DNA of 64,000 nt, from NCBI GenBank assembly GCA_045535095.1, contig JAZSKY010000054.1, positions 4,592-68,591 on the forward strand. Reading direction: 5' to 3'. The notes beneath the pieces were generated by a model. It saw only the letters and a program-made list of their open reading frames with translations. It was not told the DNA's origin and ran no database searches. Both the position numbers and the translations under genes were made by a program. Shown piece after piece: positions 58,231 through 64,000 of the stretch (positions within the stretch are counted from its first letter, which is position 1; each line of letters starts with the position of its first letter). This stretch comes from SIG672 sp045535095. GTDB lineage: Bacteria > Bacillota > Clostridia > Oscillospirales > CAG-272.

Positions 58231-60443
58231 AAAGAATAATTGCCTTCCTTATCGTTGTTACTATGATACTCACTATGCTCGTCGGATGCAAGAAGGACGA
58301 GTCGGACGGCTCCTCTACCGCAGGAGACACCGATATCTCGTTCAAAATACCCGACGGACTCAGCGGCACCGACATAATAAAGCTTCTTCTCGCATCGCGC
58401 CGCCTTGACTCCCAACTTCTCAAAAACGAGGGAGACCTTTTCGAGAGCGGCTCGGCAGTAATGCAGACTCTTGCCGAAAGAGCGTCAGCAAATCTTCCCG
58501 CCTCGTATCTTGCAGAGACGTCCGAAGCACCTCGCGGCGGAAAGCTCACCCTTGACGGCGACCTCTTTTCGTGGAGCGATTTCCCCGAAAACTGCAATTC
58601 CTACGATTATTTTGAAAATATCACGCAAAATATAATATCCTGCGCTATGCAGGGCGCAACTCTAATAGACGACACCAAAAGACTTGTCCGCGTACTTGAC
58701 AAGTGGGTGTCTGTTGGCGCGTCTCAGTATTATCTCGGCGTAAGCGAGGATTCGGAGATAATCTTCTCACGCGAGGAAGATCTTATCCGCATCTGCCGAA
58801 GATACAAAAATGATAGCGGCGAAAACGTTTACGAAATGTATTTCTCGGGCGACGGATTTGAGTCGAGAATGCTTTACGTCCCGGGTATGCGCTACGAATG
58901 GTCTGAAAAAATAAGCGAAAGCGAAGGCACGTATTTCGTTGCGGACAACTCAAAGGGATACTGGGAGACCCTCGTTATCGGCGAGACTCCCGACCACTAC
59001 AACGTATCCTGCTTCGTTATGAAAAACGATATATGCTACGATGCCGCGTACGATGCCTCGACAGGAGAAATATCAATTCTCCGAATTATCAGCAGCGACA
59101 GAGCGACAGATATCCTCTCGGTCACAGATTTTTCAGACTCCTCTCTTATCACCTTAAATCTCGGCGCGTTTGACGGAATCGGCAGTGTCGAGATCGTTGC
59201 AGGAGAGGGCAAGACCGCCCCCACGTTCGGTGAAAGCACAGACGAAACGACCGTAATATACAGTAGCGAGGGCGAGATATACGCCACAACCACGGGAGTT
59301 GACAGCGCAACACTGAATCTTGTAAACGGCGGCAAAATAGAGTACGGCGTACAGTACGCAGGAAGCTCTGTTATGGCAGGAAGAGTCCTTGTATCGTACG
59401 GAAGTGAGGTCTATACGGGAATGCTCGAGCTGACAGTTTCGGGCTCGACCTACGGCGAGAGACTTGCAAATCTCAAAGAATTCTTAAATGAGGTGGGACT
59501 TGAGTGCAGACGCGACACAGACACCGTCCTTTCGGGAATAGAGCGCGCGTCCACCGAGACCGACTCCACTCTGAAATATTACAGATGGCACGGCTTTTCA
59601 ATAAAAACCGAGGGAAATATAGCATCGGCACTTTCTGTTGAGGACACTATATTCGACACGCTCCGCGCATCTTACAGCGAAATAAAGGATACCGAGGTCA
59701 TAGACTTCACAGACAAGGAAACTCTTGAGCTGAATATAGACTTTTCGCCCGTATCGGTGACGAGCCTCACAGGCGCGGTCTTTGAGAATATGAGCGCCGA
59801 GATAATCGGACTCGTTTTAAACGTCAGCGACACTACCCTTTTCGTTGAAAACGCATCGTACACGATAGGCTTTGCTCTCGTTGAGGAAAACAGCGCAAAC
59901 GTGATCCATATTCCCGTTGAAAGTCCGACCGAAACGGTCTATACAAGGGGTGAGAGCTTCACTCTCGGAACGGCGCACGCGCGTCTTTTGATACCCACAC
60001 TCTCCGAGGGCAGATACACCCTCGTTGCATACGCGGCGACAAGCGACAAGATAAGAGCATCACAGTATGTTCCGATAGCCTTTACAAGCATCAGCACCGA
60101 GGAGGCGCACCTTTCGGGTGCTGTACTCGTCCCTGCGGCAAAGGAAAACGGCGAGCTTTTACTCACCTTTATTGACAGCCGAAACATTGAGATCGAGCTT
60201 CAAAAAGGAGACGTTATGAACTACTCGGAGCTTTTCGGCGCGCTTTCCGAGAAGGCAGGCGAGTTTGGTGTAATATCAGACGATCTGCTTGAAATATACG
60301 ACGAAGAAAACGACCGATTTATAACCTGCACAGACACAGAGTCTCCCCTTGTAAACGGCACTTACAGACTGTCCTACAACTCCACCGATGGAGAAAACGA
60401 GATCGTCGGATACGTTTATGCAGAATATACCGCACAGAAATAA
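58227..60443 (+). CDS. Large lipoprotein of unknown function
   Basis: 738 residues. Signal peptide with lipobox LVGC (Cys21), then KKDESDGSS. The rest is acidic and Ser/Thr-rich, beta-rich by eye, likely several beta-sandwich modules, but I recognise no domain. Overlaps the metallophosphoesterase by four bases (ATGA), so the two are co-translated. Its partner might act on something the lipoprotein binds; that is inference. Confidence 0.75.
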   Translation: MKRIIAFLIVVTMILTMLVGCKKDESDGSSTAGDTDISFKIPDGLSGTDIIKLLLASRRLDSQLLKNEGDLFESGSAVMQTLAERASANLPASYLAETSEAPRGGKLTLDGDLFSWSDFPENCNSYDYFENITQNIISCAMQGATLIDDTKRLVRVLDKWVSVGASQYYLGVSEDSEIIFSREEDLIRICRRYKNDSGENVYEMYFSGDGFESRMLYVPGMRYEWSEKISESEGTYFVADNSKGYWETLVIGETPDHYNVSCFVMKNDICYDAAYDASTGEISILRIISSDRATDILSVTDFSDSSLITLNLGAFDGIGSVEIVAGEGKTAPTFGESTDETTVIYSSEGEIYATTTGVDSATLNLVNGGKIEYGVQYAGSSVMAGRVLVSYGSEVYTGMLELTVSGSTYGERLANLKEFLNEVGLECRRDTDTVLSGIERASTETDSTLKYYRWHGFSIKTEGNIASALSVEDTIFDTLRASYSEIKDTEVIDFTDKETLELNIDFSPVSVTSLTGAVFENMSAEIIGLVLNVSDTTLFVENASYTIGFALVEENSANVIHIPVESPTETVYTRGESFTLGTAHARLLIPTLSEGRYTLVAYAATSDKIRASQYVPIAFTSISTEEAHLSGAVLVPAAKENGELLLTFIDSRNIEIELQKGDVMNYSELFGALSEKAGEFGVISDDLLEIYDEENDRFITCTDTESPLVNGTYRLSYNSTDGENEIVGYVYAEYTAQK

Positions 60444-60445
60444 GA

Positions 60446-60475
60446 AAAAAGCTTGACCTTCGCGTCAAGCTTTTT
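60446..60475. terminator. Bidirectional terminator between the lipoprotein gene and spoVAC
   Basis: A perfect 12-bp stem (AAAAAGCTTGAC/GTCAAGCTTTTT) with a CTTCGC loop; T-rich on both sides. Confidence 0.92.
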
Positions 60476-60478
60476 CAT

Positions 60479-60931
60479 TTATACCGTCTTTATCACAAAA
60501 TAGATAATTCCGCACAAAACGCTCGCCGCAGTACCGTACAAAATAACAGGCCCTGCTATAATAAATATCTTAGCGCCGAGTCCGAGCACCCAGCCCTCCG
60601 CCTTGTTATCAATGGCAGGGGCGACCACCGCGTTTGCAAAGCCGCTTATCGGAACGAGCGTACCTGCGCCTGCGTGCTTTGCAATATCGTCGAAAACTCC
60701 GACTCCTGTCAGAAGCGCGGTTATAACGACGATAGTTACCGAGGCGAGAGTCAGAGAATTTTCGCGGCTCGCACCGAGGTTTTCGTATATTTCAAAAAAG
60801 ACCTGACCGACTGTGCAGACAGTCCCTCCGACTAAAAACGCCTTTATGCAGTTAAGCCACGTCTTTGATTTTTCTGCGCGACGACTCGCGTAGTGCGGAT
60901 AATACTTTTTGTCTATGTCCCTTGCGTTCAT
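60479..60931 (-). CDS. spoVAC: Stage V sporulation protein AC (SpoVAC)
   Basis: 150 residues from the ATG at 60931 (GAGGTGG before it), five transmembrane helices. In the spore it is part of the mechanosensitive SpoVA channel for dipicolinic acid. Marks: CIKAFLVGGTVCTVGQVF, GAGTLVPISGFANAVVAPAIDNKAEGWVLGLG. It is single, 5.8 kb from spoVAD-spoVAE, which is unusual. Confidence 0.94.
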   Translation of the reverse strand: MNARDIDKKYYPHYASRRAEKSKTWLNCIKAFLVGGTVCTVGQVFFEIYENLGASRENSLTLASVTIVVITALLTGVGVFDDIAKHAGAGTLVPISGFANAVVAPAIDNKAEGWVLGLGAKIFIIAGPVILYGTAASVLCGIIYFVIKTV

Positions 60932-60959
60932 TTTCCACCTCAAAATCATCTTTTTGTTT

Positions 60960-60988
60960 AATTATTTACCGAAAACGCGATAATATTC
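60960..60988 (-). promoter_or_regulatory. Forespore-like promoter of spoVAC
   Basis: On the minus strand: GAATA, 17-base spacer, AATAATT (5 of 7 against CATWHTA), like the spoVAD promoter. It is 28 bases before the ATG. Confidence 0.45.
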
Positions 60989-60999
60989 TTCGTTTACTC

Positions 61000-61028
61000 T
61001 TGCCTTATTTCACTTTTTATGGTAAAAT
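61000..61028 (+). promoter_or_regulatory. Promoter of the propeller-like gene and yqeG
   Basis: TTGCCT, 17-base spacer, TAAAAT preceded by TGG (extended -10); about 30 bases before the ATG at 61058. Confidence 0.65.
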
Positions 61029-61057
61029 AAGAAAAAATGCTTCAGACGAGGTACGTT

Positions 61058-62476
61058 ATGAATATAAACGATATGACCTTTCACCGTATTTTCTCTAAAA
61101 ATATGTTCAAAAATCTTCATCTTCCCATCTGGGAAATGACCTTTACAAAGGACTTTGTAAACACCACTCGCGGAGACCTCTATCCGATAATTTCAAAAAG
61201 CAATGACGCGGCAGAGGAGGTTGCAGATAACTTCTACACACTCAGCGCAGGAAAGATCGAACGCCTTGCAGGTACCTTCTTCCCCTTTGCGTCCTATCGA
61301 CTCTCCTTTATGGGCAAGGACGGCGCGTGCGGACTATCATTCAAGCTTCCCGAGGCGAGCGCAGAGATCCTTTTTTCAGGTAGCGAGATCACCTTCACCG
61401 ACGGAAAGGTGAAGGAAGCTGTAAGCTACGAAAACGATTATTTCGGAATTGACGCGGTCATCTCCTGCCGTCCGGGCGCCTTTGATATATATATCGAAAA
61501 CAACGAAAAGCCCGAATATATCACGACGTTTCGTTCCGATGCGTTCAAGGACTCGAACCGCCAGATAAACATTCAAAAGGGATTTGTATGCCTCGTATGT
61601 GAAAACTACGCAGAGGTATATTCTGCCGCGTCTTACATAGACTGCGGAATCTCGCAGGCTGACGTTCGCCCGATAAAATATGAAAACGGAGACGTTATAT
61701 ACGAAAACGGCAAGGTCTATATCCTTACCTCGATCCGTATGCAGGAGGGCGCATTCCAGGGCGTTCTTTCGTGGACTCCGGCAACGAGCGACATAAACCT
61801 CGTTGGCGCGATATTCTTCGACTCGGGAGACAGAGTCTGGAGAAACTATCTCGCTTCGTCGATAATCTTTAACAGAAAAACAAACGAATGGTATCTCTGG
61901 ACAAGCTCGTTTGAAAACGGACACATCCTCTGCAACGCGCGCTTCGAGGGAGATCCCCGTTTTGGAATCAACGTAATTGACACGAAGTTTATGGAAACTG
62001 CAGAAAATTCGGAATTTACCGACTTTCTGGGTGTTCAGGGAGACGAGGACCCCGATCTCTACTACGATGACGAGGCGGGAAAATGGCGTCTTGCGATCTG
62101 CAGACCCGAGCCAAAAAACAGAAAGTACAGATATATGTTCTTTGAGTCGGACGATCCGTTTGTCGGCTTTAAGTGCATAGGCTACGCAAAGGACGGAGAG
62201 GAAACGGGCGGCTCGTTTGTAAAGATCGAGGGCGAGAGAGTATTCATCTGCGGAAACTCTTTTAGTGACAGAGCAGACTACCGTATCTACACCAAAGATT
62301 CTCTCCTTCGCGCAAAATTCGACTACGACGACGGCGGATTCCGCGGCTGGGGATCGGTAATTCCCGTAAAGATGGGAAGCAGGACCCGTTATTTCTGGTT
62401 GACATTCGACCGTCACAACGGAAGCACGTACAACTGGAGCTACGGAAATCTCTACTGCTTCGAGTCACTTTTCTGA
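61058..62476 (+). CDS. Cytoplasmic beta-propeller-like protein, glycosidase-like
   Basis: 472 residues from the ATG at 61058 with GAGGT before it. No signal peptide. The C-terminal two-thirds have propeller-like blades (EWYLWTSSFENGHILC, DEDPDLYYDDEAGKWRLAICRPEP, RYMFFESDDPFVGFKCIGYA), as in GH43/GH32/GH117-type enzymes; Asp in DPDLYYD could be catalytic. The N-terminal ~200 residues are a separate beta domain. I could not name the family. Confidence 0.65.
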   Translation: MNINDMTFHRIFSKNMFKNLHLPIWEMTFTKDFVNTTRGDLYPIISKSNDAAEEVADNFYTLSAGKIERLAGTFFPFASYRLSFMGKDGACGLSFKLPEASAEILFSGSEITFTDGKVKEAVSYENDYFGIDAVISCRPGAFDIYIENNEKPEYITTFRSDAFKDSNRQINIQKGFVCLVCENYAEVYSAASYIDCGISQADVRPIKYENGDVIYENGKVYILTSIRMQEGAFQGVLSWTPATSDINLVGAIFFDSGDRVWRNYLASSIIFNRKTNEWYLWTSSFENGHILCNARFEGDPRFGINVIDTKFMETAENSEFTDFLGVQGDEDPDLYYDDEAGKWRLAICRPEPKNRKYRYMFFESDDPFVGFKCIGYAKDGEETGGSFVKIEGERVFICGNSFSDRADYRIYTKDSLLRAKFDYDDGGFRGWGSVIPVKMGSRTRYFWLTFDRHNGSTYNWSYGNLYCFESLF

Positions 62477-62489
62477 TAAAGAGGTTTTT

Positions 62490-63029
62490 ATGTCAATTTT
62501 CACACCCGACGCATTTTTTCAAACGGTATATGACGTCACTCCCGAATTTCTCCTGTCAAAGGGGATACGCGCGATAGTCAGCGACATAGACAACACGCTC
62601 GTCACCTACGACGATCCCGAGCCGACCGAAAAGCTCCTTGTCTGGCTCAAATCGCTTGAGAACGCGGGAATAAAGCTTGCTTTTATCTCAAACAACAAGG
62701 GCGACAGAGTTGAAAAGTTCAACTCTTCCCTTTCATACGCCGCCTTTTCAAATGCCAAAAAGCCTTGCAAAAGGACTATGCTCCGCGCGATAGACGCGCT
62801 CGGCGAGGGGCGTGAGCATACCGCCGCGCTCGGCGATCAGATACTCACCGACATTCTTGCAGGAAAATCGTGCAAAATATTCACAATTCTCGTTGTGCCG
62901 ATAAAGGACAAAACGAATCTTTTCTTCAAAACGAAGCGTCTTTTAGAGCGCGGCACAGTAAAAAAATACTTAAAGGATCATCCGGAGGCAAAAATAGACT
63001 ATGAGCACACTGTTTGGGCCAAGTGGTAA
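62490..63029 (+). CDS. yqeG: YqeG family HAD phosphatase
   Basis: 179 residues, HAD type IIIA. Motif I SDIDNTL, motif II ISNNK, motif III KKPCKR, motif IV LGDQILTDI. The family (YqeG, PgpP-like) may dephosphorylate phosphatidylglycerol phosphate. The next gene starts inside it, 29 bases before its stop. Confidence 0.93.
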   Translation: MSIFTPDAFFQTVYDVTPEFLLSKGIRAIVSDIDNTLVTYDDPEPTEKLLVWLKSLENAGIKLAFISNNKGDRVEKFNSSLSYAAFSNAKKPCKRTMLRAIDALGEGREHTAALGDQILTDILAGKSCKIFTILVVPIKDKTNLFFKTKRLLERGTVKKYLKDHPEAKIDYEHTVWAKW

Positions 63030-63858
63030 CAGTCAGGCGTTTTACGACGCAGGCTTAAAGCACACCTATCAAGCGCCGAAATGGGTTTCTGAAATGGGAC
63101 TCGATGCATACGAATACTCGGCAGGCAACGGAATCACGGGAAGCCTTGAGACCTTTGCGAAAATCGGCGCGGAGGCGAAAAAATACAACGTCAAGACCTC
63201 GTTCCACACGCCGTACTACATTTCACTTTCGGGACAGATTCCCGAAAAGAGACTGAAAAGTCTCTCGTACATCGGACAGAGCCTTGACGCCGCAGAGGCG
63301 CTCGGCGCGGACATCATCGTTATCCACATGGGCGGCGCTACCAAAATGACGCGCGAGGAGGGTATGGCACTCTCCAAGGACACTATGTATAGAGCCCTTG
63401 AGGCGTTCCCCGACACGAAGATACGCCTTGGTCTTGAAACAATGGGAAAGATCGGTCAGCTCGGCACTCTTGAAGAGGTGCTTGACATCTGCAAGATGGA
63501 TCCCCGTCTCTGCCCTGTCGTTGATTTCGGTCATCTTAACGCGCGAAATATCGGCAATTATTTCGTCACCGAGGACGATTACAGACGAGTTTTCGACTCG
63601 ATAGGAAAGACTCTCGGATACGAATATGCAGACACTCTGCACTGCCATTTTTCCAAAATAGAGTACACAGACAAGGGCGAAAAGCGTCATCTCACGCTTG
63701 AGGACACAGTATTCGGTCCTGCCTTCGAGCCTCTTATGGACGCGCTTGCAAAGGACGGCTATTCACCGAGAATCATCTGCGAGTCGGACGGCACGCAGGC
63801 ACGCGATGCTCTTGAAATGAAGAAGTATTATGAAAGCTTAAGGGGTGTCACCACTTAG
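63001..63858 (+). CDS. AP endonuclease family 2/endonuclease IV-like protein
   Basis: 285 residues, TIM barrel with zinc ligands in FHTPYYISL, IIVIHMGG, LGLETMGK (Glu), VVDFGHLNAR (Asp, His) and LHCHFSKIEYT, IICESDG. Nfo-type enzymes cut DNA at abasic sites; this clostridial group is divergent (TMGKIGQLGT instead of ENTAGQG), so the role is likely but not certain. Overlaps yqeG by 29 bases and stops with TAG inside the next repeat. Confidence 0.86.
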   Translation: MSTLFGPSGNSQAFYDAGLKHTYQAPKWVSEMGLDAYEYSAGNGITGSLETFAKIGAEAKKYNVKTSFHTPYYISLSGQIPEKRLKSLSYIGQSLDAAEALGADIIVIHMGGATKMTREEGMALSKDTMYRALEAFPDTKIRLGLETMGKIGQLGTLEEVLDICKMDPRLCPVVDFGHLNARNIGNYFVTEDDYRRVFDSIGKTLGYEYADTLHCHFSKIEYTDKGEKRHLTLEDTVFGPAFEPLMDALAKDGYSPRIICESDGTQARDALEMKKYYESLRGVTT

Positions 63859-63959
63859 AACCTTTTTAAAAAAAGGTTCTAAGAACTCCAAAAACTTCGC
63901 AGAAACCCTTTTTGAAAAAAGGGTTTCCGCACCTTCCCAAAAACTTTACTTAAAAGGGT
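63854..63959 (+). repeat. Two-hairpin intercistronic element, copy 2
   Basis: After the endonuclease gene. Hairpin 1 (63854-63883): CTTAGAACCTTTTT/AAAAAGGTTCTAAG, holding the stop TAG. Hairpin 2 (63902-63927): GAAACCCTTTTT, G, AAAAAAGGGTTTC. Tail CCCAAAAACTTTACTTAAAAGGG gives the ribosome binding site of the next gene. Copy 1 is at 48934-49017. Confidence 0.75.
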
Positions 63960-63965
63960 ATTATT

Positions 63966-64000
63966 ATGACTAAAAGAGAGAAGCTTATTGCATCTTTTCC
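63966..64000 (+). CDS. Start of an unidentified gene, cut by the window end
   Basis: ATG at 63966 preceded by AAAAGGG at 8 bases; MTKREKLIASF is read before the sequence ends. Too short to assign. Confidence 0.5.
   Translation, partial: MTKREKLIASF

Noticed and set aside
1..64000. tRNA or rRNA genes, prophage or transposase genes
   Set aside because: No cloverleaf, rRNA signature or transposase motif was found by eye in the intergenic regions, though a tRNAscan run would settle it.

Overview
The window is a piece of chromosome from a spore-forming, low-to-mid GC Gram-positive bacterium, most likely an uncultured gut-type clostridium (Clostridia). The pointers are an S10-spc-alpha ribosomal operon with rpsD, rpoA and rplQ at its end, a PP2C phosphatase/PASTA kinase pair, spoVA genes, remA, RicT, AbrB, AGGAGG-type ribosome binding sites and perfect short-loop terminators. 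No tRNA, rRNA, phage, transposase or CRISPR array was seen.

Layout. 1-4.25 kb (-): gph, holB, ricT, a small 2[4Fe-4S] ferredoxin, trmN6-like and rsmI, a version of the Firmicute holB-yaaT-yabB-yabC cluster. 4.4-6.9 kb: a secreted RsiV-like protein with a DUF951 protein (+), then an oxidoreductase and a Cys/acid-rich membrane peptide (-). 7-14.2 kb (+): rlmN, PP2C phosphatase, PASTA kinase, lepA, hemW. 14.2-22.5 kb (-): WG-repeat lipoprotein, nitroreductase, murI, two tandem GH43-like lipoproteins and an AraC regulator. 22.7-24.4 kb (+): a half-NagA chimera and a DUF421 protein.

24.4-40.3 kb (-) is the complete ribosomal superoperon from rpsJ to rplQ, including secY, adk, map, infA and a 37-codon rpmJ, driven by a near-consensus promoter and a 260-nt leader. 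An AbrB-type regulator diverges from it. 40.9-44.2 kb: a RibD-like reductase, a broken surface-protein gene and a two-part ThrE exporter. 44.4-52 kb (+): yicC, remA, rpoZ, priA, def, fmt, rsmB and a YugP-type protease; gmk, normally between remA and rpoZ, is absent.

52-57.4 kb is the accessory region: a nested inverted-repeat element of about 540 bp, a frameshifted DUF975 gene, spoVAE-spoVAD, a membrane protein, and a DUF559 nuclease-like gene bracketed by copies of a palindromic repeat, then a histidine phosphatase and a PHP phosphatase. 57.5-64 kb: a metallophosphoesterase with a large unknown lipoprotein, spoVAC away from its usual partners, a propeller-like protein, yqeG, an endonuclease IV-family gene and the start of another gene.

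The best candidates for something undescribed are the repeat biology (the 540-bp element, the DUF559/repeat arrangement, and a two-hairpin module found after def and after the endonuclease gene), the split spoVA locus with matching forespore-like promoters, and the Cys/acid-rich membrane peptide. Start codons were moved from the longest ORF to the codon with a ribosome binding site where this was clear.
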